DNA of 64,000 nucleotides from Nocardioides cavernae (GTDB taxonomy: Bacteria; Actinomycetota; Actinomycetes; Propionibacteriales; Nocardioidaceae): the NCBI RefSeq assembly GCF_013410035.1, contig NZ_JACCBW010000002.1, forward strand, positions 496,001 to 560,000. Direction: 5' to 3'. The notes below the pieces were generated by a model. The model saw only the letters and a program-made list of their open reading frames with translations. It was not told where the DNA came from and searched no databases. The translations under genes and the position numbers were made by a program. How positions within the stretch are numbered: position 1 is the first letter of the stretch; the number at the start of each line of letters is the position of its first letter. Of this stretch, positions 22,164 through 31,272 are shown piece by piece.

Positions 22164-23458
22164 GCGTCCTCGTCGTGGGCATCTCCCACAAGTCCGCACC
22201 GGTCGAGCTCCTCGAGAAGCTCGCCCTCGACGCCGAGGGCACGACCAAGCTCGTCGCCGACGTGATGGGCGGCGACCACGTCTCCGAGGCCACGGCGATC
22301 GTCACCTGCAACCGCCTCGAGGTCTACGCCGAGGTCGACCGCTTCCACGGCAGCGTCGAGGACGTGTCCGGCCTCCTCGTCGCGCGCGCCGAGCAGTCCA
22401 CCGAGGCGCTGCTCCCGCACCTCTACGTCCACTACGACGAGGGCGCGGTCTCGCACCTCTTCCAGGTGGCGGCCGGACTCGACTCGATGGTCGTGGGCGA
22501 GGGCCAGATCCTCGGCCAGACCCGCGAGGCCCTGCGGATCGGCCAGGAGCACGGCACGGTCGGCCCCGCCCTCAACACGCTCTTCCAGCAGGCCCTCCGC
22601 GTCGGCAAGCGCGCCCACGCCGAGACCGACATCGACCGGGCCGCACCCTCGCTGGTGACGGCGGCCCTCGAGCGGAGCACGGTCGACGTCGCAGGCGCCC
22701 GCGCCCTGGTCGTCGGCGCCGGCGCGATGGCGTCCCTCGCCGTCGCCCACCTGTCGCGCAACGGTGCAGGCAGCATCGCCGTGCTGAACCGCACGCAGGC
22801 CCGCGCCCAGCGGCTCGCCGACGAGTACGCCGCCACGTCCCTGCCGCTGCCGGACCTGCGCGAGCAGCTGGCCTCGGCCGACATCGTGATCTCCTGCACC
22901 GGCGCGCCCGAGCCGCTCGTACGCCTCGCGGACGTCGCCGCGGCCCGCATCGGTACCGACCGGCCGCTGACCGTCATCGACCTCGCCCTGCCGCACGACG
23001 TGGAGCCCTCGCTCGCCGACCTGCCCGGCGTCGAGCTGATCAACCTCGCCGGGCTCGCCGACGAGCTGCGCGGCCTCGAGGCCACCGCCGGTGTCGACGA
23101 CGTCCGCAGCATCGTCGGCCAGGAGATCACCGCGTTCCTCGCCGTGCGCCGGCAGGCCAGCGTCACGCCGACCGTGGTCGCGCTCCGCTCGATGGCGACC
23201 GCCGTGGTCGACGCCGAGATGGAGCGGCTCGCCGCGCGGCTGCCCGGCCTCGACGACGCCACCCGCGCCGAGGTGCTGCACACGGTGCGGCGGGTCGCCG
23301 ACAAGCTCCTCCACGAGCCCACCGTCCGGGTCAAGGAGCTCGCCGACGCCGAGCCGGCCGTCTCCTACACCGCGGCGCTGGCCGAGCTGTTCCGGCTCGA
23401 CCCCGACGCCGTCGACGCGATCTCGCGCGCCGAGCGCGCGGAAGGGGGCCCGTCATGA
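22160..23458 (+). CDS. hemA: Glutamyl-tRNA reductase
   Basis: 432 residues. Reduces glutamyl-tRNA(Glu) with NADPH to glutamate-1-semialdehyde, the first committed step of C5-pathway heme synthesis. VVGISHKSAPVELLE at the start, catalytic Cys50 in TCNRLEVYAEVD, VVGEGQILGQTREAL, the Rossmann-type ALVVGAGAMASLAV, and the dimerisation tail with VRRVADKLLHEPTVRVKEL are present. GTG 22160 overlaps the rex stop (GTGA). Its control by Rex through the shared promoter links heme supply to NADH level. Confidence 0.96.
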   Translation: MSVLVVGISHKSAPVELLEKLALDAEGTTKLVADVMGGDHVSEATAIVTCNRLEVYAEVDRFHGSVEDVSGLLVARAEQSTEALLPHLYVHYDEGAVSHLFQVAAGLDSMVVGEGQILGQTREALRIGQEHGTVGPALNTLFQQALRVGKRAHAETDIDRAAPSLVTAALERSTVDVAGARALVVGAGAMASLAVAHLSRNGAGSIAVLNRTQARAQRLADEYAATSLPLPDLREQLASADIVISCTGAPEPLVRLADVAAARIGTDRPLTVIDLALPHDVEPSLADLPGVELINLAGLADELRGLEATAGVDDVRSIVGQEITAFLAVRRQASVTPTVVALRSMATAVVDAEMERLAARLPGLDDATRAEVLHTVRRVADKLLHEPTVRVKELADAEPAVSYTAALAELFRLDPDAVDAISRAERAEGGPS

Positions 23459-24399
23459 GCGGCGCCCTCCGCCTCGGCACCCGCGCCTCCGCGCTCGCCA
23501 CGACCCAGTCGGGCCACGTCGCCGACCTCGTGCGCGAGCGCCTGGGCCGCGACGTCGAGCTCGTCGAGATCGCCACCGAGGGCGACGTCAACCGCACCGC
23601 CGCGCTCGCCCAGCTCGGCGGCACCGGGGTCTTCGTCAGCGCGCTGCGCGACGCCCTCCTCGAGGGTCGGGTCGACCTCGCGGTGCACTCCCTCAAGGAC
23701 ATCCCCACCACGCCCGCCGACGGCATCACGCTCGCCGCGGTGCCGGTGCGCGAGGACCCGCGCGACGTCGTGGTGGCCCGCGACGGGCTGACCCTCGGCG
23801 AGCTGCCCGTCGGCAGCCGGCTCGGCACCGGCTCGCCCCGCCGGGTCAGCCAGCTGGCCGCGCTCGGCCTCGGCCTCGAGCTCCAGGGCATCCGCGGCAA
23901 CGTGGGCACGCGCATCCGCAAGGTCCGCGACGGCGAGGTCGACGCGGTCGTCCTGGCCCGCGCCGGCCTGGCCCGGCTGGGCCGCCTCGACGAGGTCACC
24001 GAGGTCCTCGACCCGCTCCAGATGCTCCCGGCCCCGGGCCAGGGCGCGCTCGCGGTCGAGTGCCGATCGGCGGACACCGGGCTCGTCGCCGAGCTCGCGC
24101 GGCTCGACGACGCCGCCACCCGCGCAGCCGTCACCGCGGAGCGCGCCGTCCTGTCCACCCTCGAGGCCGGCTGCTCGGCCCCGCTGGGTGCGCTCGCCGA
24201 GGTCGTCGAGGGCGAGGACGGCGAGGAGCTGTGGCTGCGCGCCGTCGCCCTGTCCGAGGACGGCGGCCTCTCCGTACGGATGAGCGCCACCGGCCCGGTC
24301 GCCGAGGCCCGAGAGCTCGGAACACGTCTCGCGAGCGACATGCTCGCCGAGGGAGCAGCAGACCTGATGACGGCATCACCCAGCAGGGACCACCAGTGA
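23455..24399 (+). CDS. hemC: Porphobilinogen deaminase (hydroxymethylbilane synthase)
   Basis: 314 residues. Polymerises four porphobilinogens to hydroxymethylbilane. LRLGTRASALATTQS at the N terminus, VDLAVHSLKDIPT, GTGSPRRVSQL, IRGNVGTRIRKV, and the dipyrromethane-cofactor Cys at about residue 240 in LEAGCSAPLGA are all in place. ATG 23455 overlaps hemA by 4 nt. Confidence 0.96.
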   Translation: MSGALRLGTRASALATTQSGHVADLVRERLGRDVELVEIATEGDVNRTAALAQLGGTGVFVSALRDALLEGRVDLAVHSLKDIPTTPADGITLAAVPVREDPRDVVVARDGLTLGELPVGSRLGTGSPRRVSQLAALGLGLELQGIRGNVGTRIRKVRDGEVDAVVLARAGLARLGRLDEVTEVLDPLQMLPAPGQGALAVECRSADTGLVAELARLDDAATRAAVTAERAVLSTLEAGCSAPLGALAEVVEGEDGEELWLRAVALSEDGGLSVRMSATGPVAEARELGTRLASDMLAEGAADLMTASPSRDHQ

Positions 24400-24412
24400 G
24401 GAAGCAGCACGC

Positions 24413-26068
24413 ATGACGCGAGTACAGACCCCGCACGCCAGCACCGCGACCCCCACCCCGAGCCAGGGCTGGGTGTCGTTCGTCGGCAGCGGTCCCGGGG
24501 ACCCGGGCCTGCTGACGGTGCGCGCCGTGGAGCTCCTCGAGGCCGCCGAGGTCGTCGTGACCGAGGCGCCCGAGCACATCGACCTGGTCCGGACCGTCCT
24601 CGGCCTCGTCGAGGGCCCCGACGGGCTCGAGGGTGGCCCGGAGATCGTCGACGGAGGCTTCGGCGAGGACGGTCAGCCCCTGACGCACGCCGCTCGGGCG
24701 AAGGTCGTGGTCCGCCACGGCAAGAAGCAGCGCGTGGTGCGCCTGATGACCGGCGACCCCTTCCTCTACGCCTCCGGCCCCGAGGAGGCGCAGGCCTGCG
24801 TGAAGGCCGGCGTCGGCTTCGAGGTCGTCCCCGGCGTCTCCTCGGTGAGCGCGGTCCCGGCCTACGCCGGCATCCCGCTGACCACCAAGCGTCACAAGGA
24901 GATGGCCGTCGTCACCTGCGGTGACAAGGTCGACTGGAGCGCGTACGCCGACGACCGCACGCTCGTCCTCCTCTCCGGCGTCGGCAGCATCGGCGAGACC
25001 GCCGCGGCGCTCGTCGAGGCGGGCCGCTCGCCCGAGACGCCCGTCGCGATCACCCGCGTCGGCACGACGACCGAGCAGCAGACCCTGACCTCCACGCTCG
25101 CCACCGTGGCCGCCGACGTCCGCGCCGCGCGGATCGCGCCTCCGGCGATCATCGTCATCGGCGAGGTCGTCGACCTGCGCCAGACGTTGTCGTGGTTCGA
25201 GACCAAGCCGCTGTTCGGCTGGCGCGCGCTGGTGCCCCGCACCAAGGAGCAGGCCGGTTCGCTGTCGCGCCGGCTCCGCGAGTACGGCGCCGTGCCCGAG
25301 GAGGTGCCGACCATCTCGGTCGAGCCGCCGCGCAACCCGCTCCAGATGGACAAGGCCGTCCGCGGCCTCGTCGAGGGCCGCTACGAGTGGATCGCCTTCA
25401 CCTCGGTCAACGCCGTCAAGGCGGTCCGCGAGAAGTTCGAGGAGTACGGCCTCGACGCGCGTGCCTTCTCCGGCCTGAAGATCGCCGCCGTGGGCGACAA
25501 GACCGCCCAGGCGATCGCTGCCTGGGGCCTGCGCGCCGACCTGGTGCCGTCGGGCGAGCAGTCGGCCGCCGGCCTGCTCGAGGACTGGCCGCCGTACGAC
25601 GAGGTGCTCGACCCGATCAACCGGGTGTTCCTGCCCCGCGCCGACATCGCGACCGAGAACCTCGTCGCCGGTCTCATCGACCTCGGCTGGGAGTGCGACG
25701 ACGTGACGGCCTACCGCACGGTGCGGGCCACGCCCCCGCCGGCGCCGGTGCGCGACGCGATCAAGACGGGGAAGTTCGACGCGGTCGTCTTCACCTCGTC
25801 CTCGACCGTGCGCAACCTGGTCGGCATCGCCGGCAAGCCGCACCCTTCGACGATCATCGCCGTGATCGGCCCGCAGACCGCCAAGACCGCCGAGGAGCAC
25901 GGCCTCCGGGTCGACGTGCTGGCCCCCACGCCCGACGTGGAGGTCCTCGTCGATGCCCTGGCCGACTTCGGTGCCGCCCGCCGCGCGGCCATGCTCGAGG
26001 CCGGCGAGCCGGTCACCCGCCCGAGCGAGCGCACCGCGTCGGGGCGTCGCAAGGCCCGCGCCAAGTAG
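24413..26068 (+). CDS. hemD: Uroporphyrinogen-III synthase fused to a divergent SUMT (CobA-like) domain
   Basis: 551 residues. The N-terminal half (about 20-260) is methyltransferase-like: VGSGPGDPGLLTVRAVELL, VVPGVSSVSAVPAYAGIP and a late PPAIIVIGEVVDLR. The C-terminal half (about 265-525) is HemD: ALVPRTKEQAGSLSRRLREYG, WIAFTSVNAV, AVGDKTAQAI, VVFTSSSTVRNL, IGPQTAKTAEEHG. It cyclises hydroxymethylbilane to uroporphyrinogen III. Key SUMT loops are altered: the RLKGGDPFVFGRG motif reads RLMTGDPFLYASG, and the YDxLV stretch reads TEAPE, so siroheme-branch activity is doubtful. Starts 13 nt after hemC. Confidence 0.92.
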   Translation: MTRVQTPHASTATPTPSQGWVSFVGSGPGDPGLLTVRAVELLEAAEVVVTEAPEHIDLVRTVLGLVEGPDGLEGGPEIVDGGFGEDGQPLTHAARAKVVVRHGKKQRVVRLMTGDPFLYASGPEEAQACVKAGVGFEVVPGVSSVSAVPAYAGIPLTTKRHKEMAVVTCGDKVDWSAYADDRTLVLLSGVGSIGETAAALVEAGRSPETPVAITRVGTTTEQQTLTSTLATVAADVRAARIAPPAIIVIGEVVDLRQTLSWFETKPLFGWRALVPRTKEQAGSLSRRLREYGAVPEEVPTISVEPPRNPLQMDKAVRGLVEGRYEWIAFTSVNAVKAVREKFEEYGLDARAFSGLKIAAVGDKTAQAIAAWGLRADLVPSGEQSAAGLLEDWPPYDEVLDPINRVFLPRADIATENLVAGLIDLGWECDDVTAYRTVRATPPPAPVRDAIKTGKFDAVVFTSSSTVRNLVGIAGKPHPSTIIAVIGPQTAKTAEEHGLRVDVLAPTPDVEVLVDALADFGAARRAAMLEAGEPVTRPSERTASGRRKARAK

Positions 26069-26110
26069 TCCGCCCGCACCAGCTCACCGCCGCTGGGGAA
26101 GGATGGAGCC

Positions 26111-27106
26111 GTGACCGAGGAGATCAACGTCCAGGGCCCGCTCGTCCGACCCCGGCGGCTGCGGCGCACGCCCGCGCTGCGCCGGATGGTCGCCGAGACG
26201 CAGGTGCGTCCCAGCTCGCTGGTGCTGCCCGTCTTCGTCCGCGAGGGCATCGACGAGCCGCGCGCGATCTCGTCCATGCCGGGCGTGCTGCAGCACTCGC
26301 GCGACTCGTTGAAGAAGGCCGTCCTCGAGGCGGCCGAGCTCGGCCTGGGCGGCGTGATGCTCTTCGGCATCCCCGAGCACAAGGACGCCACCGGGTCGGG
26401 CGGCATCGACCCCGGCGGCGTGCTCAACCTCGCGATCACCGACGTGGTCGCCGAGGTGGGGGACCAGCTGACCGTGATGTCGGACCTGTGCCTCGACGAG
26501 TTCACCAACCACGGCCACTGCGGGATCCTCACGCCGGACGGGGAGGTCGACAACGACCTCACGCTGGCGGCGTACGCCCAGATGGCCCTCGCGCAGGCCG
26601 CCGCCGGCGTCGACATGGTCGGGCCCAGCGGCATGATGGACGGCCAGGTCGGCGTGGTGCGCCAGGCGCTGGACGCGGCCAACCACAGCCACGTCTCGAT
26701 CATGGCCTACTCCGCGAAGTACGCCTCCGCCTTCTTCGGTCCCTTCCGCGAGGCGGTCGACTCCTCGCTCGTCGGTGACCGCCGGACCTACCAGCAGGAT
26801 CCCGCCAACGCCGTCGAGGGCGTGCGCGAAGTCCTGCTCGACGTCGCCGAGGGCGCCGACATCGTCATGGTGAAGCCCGCCCTGGCCTACCTCGACGTGA
26901 TCCGCCGGGTCCGCGACGCCGTCGACATCCCGGTCGCGGCCTACAACGTCTCCGGCGAGTACGCCATGCTCGAGGCCGCCGCCGCCAACGGCTGGATCGA
27001 CCGCGAGGCCGCGATCCTCGAGACGCTCACCTCGATCACCCGCGCCGGCTCCGACGTCGTCCTGACCTACTGGGCCTCGGAGGCCGCGCGGCTGCTCGCG
27101 CGCTGA
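26111..27106 (+). CDS. hemB: Porphobilinogen synthase (delta-aminolevulinate dehydratase)
   Basis: 331 residues. Joins two 5-aminolevulinates into porphobilinogen. RRLRRTPALRRMVAETQVRPS, MVGPSGMMDGQVGVVRQALD, the first active-site Lys in IMAYSAKYASAFFGPFREA and the Schiff-base Lys in MVKPALAYLD are present. The metal loop reads DLCLDEFTNHGHCG: two of the three cysteines of zinc enzymes, with Asp at the middle position. GTG 26111 follows GGGAAGGATGG; last gene of the rex-hem unit, 42 nt after hemD. Confidence 0.95.
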   Translation: MTEEINVQGPLVRPRRLRRTPALRRMVAETQVRPSSLVLPVFVREGIDEPRAISSMPGVLQHSRDSLKKAVLEAAELGLGGVMLFGIPEHKDATGSGGIDPGGVLNLAITDVVAEVGDQLTVMSDLCLDEFTNHGHCGILTPDGEVDNDLTLAAYAQMALAQAAAGVDMVGPSGMMDGQVGVVRQALDAANHSHVSIMAYSAKYASAFFGPFREAVDSSLVGDRRTYQQDPANAVEGVREVLLDVAEGADIVMVKPALAYLDVIRRVRDAVDIPVAAYNVSGEYAMLEAAAANGWIDREAAILETLTSITRAGSDVVLTYWASEAARLLAR

Positions 27107-27130
27107 GGGCGTACGCACCGCAGCCGCGCA

Positions 27131-27193
27131 CGTGCGGCGGACGTGGCCCCGGGATCGACTGGTCGGGGGCCACATCGCGGACACGTGCGGCGG
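27131..27193 (-). repeat. 53-bp tandem repeat, locus A (two copies)
   Basis: CGTGCGGCGG recurs at 27131-27140 and 27184-27193, exactly 53 bp apart, with the region between them matching the repeat at 38.7 kb in the opposite orientation (CCGCCGCACG...GATGTGGCC core). It lies between the convergent hemB and transglycosylase genes. Confidence 0.75.
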
Positions 27194-27289
27194 ACGTTGC
27201 CCCTTGGGCCGGGGCCGCGATGAACGTCCACGCTCACGGGTGGAAGTCCATCGTGCCGCCCGTGGGAGCGCGTACGGCGCCCGACCCGC

Positions 27290-28525
27290 CTACGGCGTCA
27301 GCAGGCCGGTGACGCACGACTGCAGCGCCGCGCTCTGGCTGGGCGAGAGGGCCAGCATCCCGAGCACCCCGCTCACGACACCGTTGAGCCCGAGCTGGGT
27401 GAGGCACTGGGTGGTGGCCTGCGCCTCGGTCAGCAGGGTCGGGACCACGGTCGGCAGACCGGTGGTCGGCAGCAGCGTCGGGAGCGACGTCGGCACCACG
27501 GTCGGGGTCTGGGTCGGCGTCTGCGTCGGGGTCGGGTTCTTCGTGGGCGACGGGGTCGGGGTCGGCGTCGGGTTCCTGGTCGGGGTGGGGCTCTGGGTCG
27601 GGGTGGGGTTCTTCGTCGGCGACGGGTCCTTGGTCGGTGAGGGGTCGTCGTCGCCCTTGACCACCGTGCCGCTGTTGCCGTCCTTGCCGTCGCCACCCCT
27701 GCTGCCGTTGCCGGTCACCGAGGTGGTCGGGTCGGGGGAGAACGTGACGCTGCTCGGCGTGGAGGTGGGCACCGCCGTGAAGTCACCGTCGAGGTAGGCC
27801 TGCATCACCTGCAGCACGAGGTCGACGTAGTCGTTGGAGTGGTTGTAGCGGTAGACGGCGGCGCGCTGTCCCTTCTCCCCGGACAGGTCGTCGTCGCCGG
27901 AGCAGAGGTAGACGGCGGTGGCGAGCGCGGCGTCGTCGACGTCCTGCGGGTTGCGGGTGCCGTCGCTGTCGCCGTCGACGCCGACGACCGCCCACGTCGA
28001 GGGGATGAACTGCATGGGGCCGACCGCGCGGTCGTGACGGGTGTCGTTGTCGTACTGGCCGGCGTCGGTGTCGGCGATGTCCTGGGTGTTGTTCCTGCCG
28101 TTGAGCGCGATGCCGTAGATGCCCGGCTGCGCCACGCCCTGGTCGTCGAGGGTGTTGCCACCGGACCGGCCGTGGTCGGACTCGACGCGGCCGATGGCGG
28201 CGATGAGCTCCCACGGGACGTTGCAGCCCTCGTCGGCCTTGTTGATGACGGCCTCCGCACGCTGGTACGCCGAGAGCGCGGCCTGCGGGATGTCGCTGGC
28301 AGAGCCCGGGGTGAGGGCCGCGGTGCGGGTCACCGCTTCACCGATGCTGGCGGGCGCCTCGATCGCGGCGGCGGGGAGGACGGTGCCGTCGGGCAGCGTC
28401 TGCGACCCGTCGGGGTCGGCGCTCGCGGACCCGACACCACCGGCGAGGCTCGCCGTCCACGCGGCGGAGAGGACCGCCAACGGGATGATGGCGGTCGCGC
28501 GGTGCAGTCGGCCGGAACTCGACAT
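27290..28525 (-). CDS. Secreted lytic transglycosylase with Pro/Thr-rich tail
   Basis: 411 residues. Signal peptide ([20 protein letters not shown], cleavage near ASA-DPD). The SLT/MltB-like domain starts with [20 protein letters not shown], whose Glu is the expected catalytic acid, followed by [14 protein letters not shown] and [15 protein letters not shown] Thr/Pro repeat linker ([18 protein letters not shown]) leads to a short C-terminal domain with two Cys ([17 protein letters not shown]). It should cleave peptidoglycan glycans outside the membrane. ATG 28525 has GGGGAGAG upstream. Resembles mycobacterial and streptomycete secreted transglycosylases. Confidence 0.85.
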   Translation of the reverse strand: MSSSGRLHRATAIIPLAVLSAAWTASLAGGVGSASADPDGSQTLPDGTVLPAAAIEAPASIGEAVTRTAALTPGSASDIPQAALSAYQRAEAVINKADEGCNVPWELIAAIGRVESDHGRSGGNTLDDQGVAQPGIYGIALNGRNNTQDIADTDAGQYDNDTRHDRAVGPMQFIPSTWAVVGVDGDSDGTRNPQDVDDAALATAVYLCSGDDDLSGEKGQRAAVYRYNHSNDYVDLVLQVMQAYLDGDFTAVPTSTPSSVTFSPDPTTSVTGNGSRGGDGKDGNSGTVVKGDDDPSPTKDPSPTKNPTPTQSPTPTRNPTPTPTPSPTKNPTPTQTPTQTPTVVPTSLPTLLPTTGLPTVVPTLLTEAQATTQCLTQLGLNGVVSGVLGMLALSPSQSAALQSCVTGLLTP

Positions 28526-28707
28526 GTCGTGCTCTCCCCTCGGACGTCGTGGTGCCATGGTGCCCTGTCGGGACCCATCCACACCTCGACAACGATGGTT
28601 TCGCGACCCAAGTTACGCGGGAGTCACCGTGTGGGCCAGTGCACAGGGGCCGGAGCACCCGGGACGCCGGTTGGGCACGCCTTGCGGCCCTGCGTGACAA
28701 TGGCGAG

Positions 28708-30036
28708 GTGACCTCCGCGACCACCCCCTCCACGACCGCGGCCAGCGAGGCCTGGTTCGAACGGGCCCGGGCCGTGACGCCGGGAGGGGTCAACTCGCCC
28801 GTCCGTGCGTTCAACGCCGTCGGCGGCACCCCACGCTTCATCACCTCGGCCTCCGGTGCCTGGCTGACCGACGCCGACGGCAACGACTACGTCGACCTCA
28901 TCTGCTCGTGGGGCCCGATGCTGCTCGGCCACGCCCACCCCGACGTGCAGGCGGCGGTCGCCGGCGCGGTCGCCCGCGGCACCTCCTACGGCACGCCCAC
29001 CGAGCCCGAGGTCGAGCTCGCCGAGGAGATCGTGGCCCGCACCCCCGTCGAGCGGGTCCGCCTCGTCTCCTCGGGCACCGAGGCCACGATGTCCGCGATC
29101 CGCCTCGCCCGCGGCGCCACCGGTCGCGACCTCGTCGTGAAGTTCGCCGGCTGCTACCACGGTCACGTCGACCCGCTCCTCGCCGAGGCCGGGTCGGGCG
29201 TCGCGACGCTCGCCGTCCCCGGGACCAGCGGCGTACCCGCGACCGCGGCCGCAGAGACGCTCGTGCTGCCCTACAACGACCGCGGGGCCGTGTCCGCGGC
29301 GTTCGAGGCGCACGGCACCCGGATCGCGTGCCTCATCACCGAGGCCACCCCCGGCAACATGGGCATCGTCCCGCCCGCCCCCGGCTTCAACGCCTTCCTC
29401 GCCGAGACCTGCCGGGCCCACGGCGCACTGTTCATCAGCGACGAGGTGATGACCGGGTTCCGCGCGACCGCGCAGGGCGGCTGGGGCCTCGACGGCGCCA
29501 TCGAGGGCTGGACCCCCGACCTGATGACCTTCGGCAAGGTGATGGGCGGCGGGTTCCCGGCCGCCGCCTTCGGCGGGCGGGCCGACCTGATGTCCCATCT
29601 CGCTCCCGAGGGACCGGTCTACCAGGCCGGCACGCTCTCGGGGAACCCGGTCGCCACCACCGCCGGCCTGGCCACGTTGCGCCTGGCGACGCCCGCGGTG
29701 TACGACCAGCTCGAGGCCACCGCGCTCACCATCCGCTCCGCCGTCACCGAGCACCTCCAGGCCGCGGGCGTGCCCCACGTCGTGCAGGTCGCCGGGACGA
29801 TGTTCTCGGTGTTCTTCCGCGACGGCGCCGTCCGCGACTTCAGCGAGGCCGGCCAGCAGGACACGGGGGCGTACGCCGCGTTCTTCCACTCCATGCTCGA
29901 CCAGGGCGTCTACCTGCCCCCGTCGGCGTACGAGGCGTGGTTCGTCTCGGCGGCGCACGACGACCGGGCCGTCCAGACGATCATCGACGCGCTGCCCGCG
30001 GCAGCGTTCGCGGCAGCGACCGCAGGGGGCTACTGA
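28708..30036 (+). CDS. hemL: Glutamate-1-semialdehyde 2,1-aminomutase
   Basis: 442 residues. PLP enzyme producing 5-aminolevulinate, second step of the C5 pathway, supplying hem[72 protein letters not shown] and the PLP Lys277 in [12 protein letters not shown] are diagnostic. GTG 28708 gives the typical length; an upstream frame opening lacks homology. GACAAT 6-7 nt upstream may be a leaderless -10. It is followed 1 nt later by the phosphatase gene, an order also seen in Mycobacterium. Confidence 0.95.
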   Translation: MTSATTPSTTAASEAWFERARAVTPGGVNSPVRAFNAVGGTPRFITSASGAWLTDADGNDYVDLICSWGPMLLGHAHPDVQAAVAGAVARGTSYGTPTEPEVELAEEIVARTPVERVRLVSSGTEATMSAIRLARGATGRDLVVKFAGCYHGHVDPLLAEAGSGVATLAVPGTSGVPATAAAETLVLPYNDRGAVSAAFEAHGTRIACLITEATPGNMGIVPPAPGFNAFLAETCRAHGALFISDEVMTGFRATAQGGWGLDGAIEGWTPDLMTFGKVMGGGFPAAAFGGRADLMSHLAPEGPVYQAGTLSGNPVATTAGLATLRLATPAVYDQLEATALTIRSAVTEHLQAAGVPHVVQVAGTMFSVFFRDGAVRDFSEAGQQDTGAYAAFFHSMLDQGVYLPPSAYEAWFVSAAHDDRAVQTIIDALPAAAFAAATAGGY

Positions 30037-30037
30037 G

Positions 30038-30715
30038 ATGGGCGTCCAGACGATCGTGCACCTGCTGCGGCACGGAGAGGTGCACAACCCCGGCGGCGTC
30101 CTCTACGGCCGGATGGACGGCTTCCACCTCTCCGACCTCGGCAACCGCATGGCCCGCCGCATCGCGGACTCGATCGGTGACCGCGACATCGTGCACCTGC
30201 GCACCTCTCCGCTCGAGCGGGCGCAGGAGACCCTCGCGCCCCTCGCGTCCGTCCTCGGGATCACCCCCGAGATCGATCCGCGGGTGATCGAGTCCGGCAA
30301 CAAGTTCCAGGGCGTCAACTTCGGGAGCGGGGCGCTGACGTTCCTCAAGCGCCCCGACCTCCTGCGCCACATGTACAACCCGATGAAGCCGTCGTGGGGC
30401 GAGCCCTACGACGAGATCGCGGGCCGGATGGTCGCCGCGCTGCACGACGCGCGCGCCGCCGCGGAGGGCCACGAGGCCGTCGTGGTGTCCCACCAGCTGC
30501 CCATCTGGACGACCCGCCTGTTCCTGGAGAAGCGCAGCTACCTCCACCACCCCAGGAGCCGTCAGTGCACCCTGTGCTCGCTGACCAGCGTCGTCTTCGA
30601 CGACGACCGGGTGGTCCAGGTCCGCTACTCCGAGCCCGCCGGCGACCTCATCCCCGTCGGTGACCGCTCCGCTCCGTTCTCGGCCGGTGGCGCCCCGCGG
30701 GAGGAGCGGCCCTGA
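30038..30715 (+). CDS. Histidine phosphatase (phosphoglycerate-mutase-like)
   Basis: 225 residues. The catalytic LLRHGEVHNPGGVLYGRMDG holds the RHG motif; LRTSPLERAQET and a late VVVSHQLPIWTTRLF supply the second Arg and His. SixA/GpmB-type phosphatase of unknown substrate. In actinobacteria it is constantly found between hemL and the ccs genes. ATG 30038, with the TlpA-like gene starting inside its stop codon. Confidence 0.88.
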   Translation: MGVQTIVHLLRHGEVHNPGGVLYGRMDGFHLSDLGNRMARRIADSIGDRDIVHLRTSPLERAQETLAPLASVLGITPEIDPRVIESGNKFQGVNFGSGALTFLKRPDLLRHMYNPMKPSWGEPYDEIAGRMVAALHDARAAAEGHEAVVVSHQLPIWTTRLFLEKRSYLHHPRSRQCTLCSLTSVVFDDDRVVQVRYSEPAGDLIPVGDRSAPFSAGGAPREERP

Positions 30716-31272
30716 AGCTCGCCCGCCTGCTCCTCGCTGCCGCCTGCCTGCTCACGCTGGTGGGCTGCTCGAGCCTGTCCGGGACCGGCGACAAGGGCTA
30801 CATCACCGGGACCGGTGTCCCCACCGAGGTGAAGGCCGTCGACCGCGGCGACCCGGTGGAGCTGGCCGGCGAGGACCTCGACGGAGAGGAGATCGACCTG
30901 GCGGACCTGCGCGGCAAGCCGGTGGTCGTCAACGTCTGGGCGTCGTGGTGCCCGCCGTGCATCAGCGAGCAGCCCGACCTCAACGAGGCGGCGGCCGAGC
31001 TGGGCGACGACGTCGAGTTCGTCGGCCTCAACATCCGCGACGCGTCGACCGACGACGCCAAGGCGTTCGTCCGCGACCTCGAGGTGCCCTACGGCTCGAT
31101 CTACTCCGCCGACGGGGCCGCGCTGCTGCCGTTCGCCGGCACGCTGACGCCGCGCTCGATCCCGAGCACGGTCGTGCTCGACGGCGAGGGGCGCATCGCC
31201 GCGTCGGTCAACGGCCGGATCCCGACCACCCAGACGCTGGTGTCGATGGTCGAGGCGGTGCTCGGTGAGTGA
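30712..31272 (+). CDS. TlpA-like thioredoxin lipoprotein (cytochrome c maturation), CTG start
   Basis: 186 residues if started at CTG 30712: KLARLLLAAACLLTLVGCSS is a complete lipoprotein signal with lipobox LVGC. The first ATG/GTG in frame is GTG 30760, which lies inside the lipobox and would remove export. The CTGA overlap with the phosphatase stop mirrors the GTGA/ATGA overlaps of neighbouring genes, and GGAGGAGCGG is well placed. The domain has VVVNVWASWCPPCISEQPDL with the WCxxC redox pair and a TPRSIPSTVVLD cis-Pro loop. It should reduce apocytochrome c cysteines outside the membrane, fed by CcdA next door. Confidence 0.85.
   Translation: MKLARLLLAAACLLTLVGCSSLSGTGDKGYITGTGVPTEVKAVDRGDPVELAGEDLDGEEIDLADLRGKPVVVNVWASWCPPCISEQPDLNEAAAELGDDVEFVGLNIRDASTDDAKAFVRDLEVPYGSIYSADGAALLPFAGTLTPRSIPSTVVLDGEGRIAASVNGRIPTTQTLVSMVEAVLGE

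Noticed and set aside
28526-28707. tRNA or small RNA in the gap between the transglycosylase and hemL
   Set aside because: No cloverleaf, T-loop or CCA end, and only a GGTGCC direct repeat was found.
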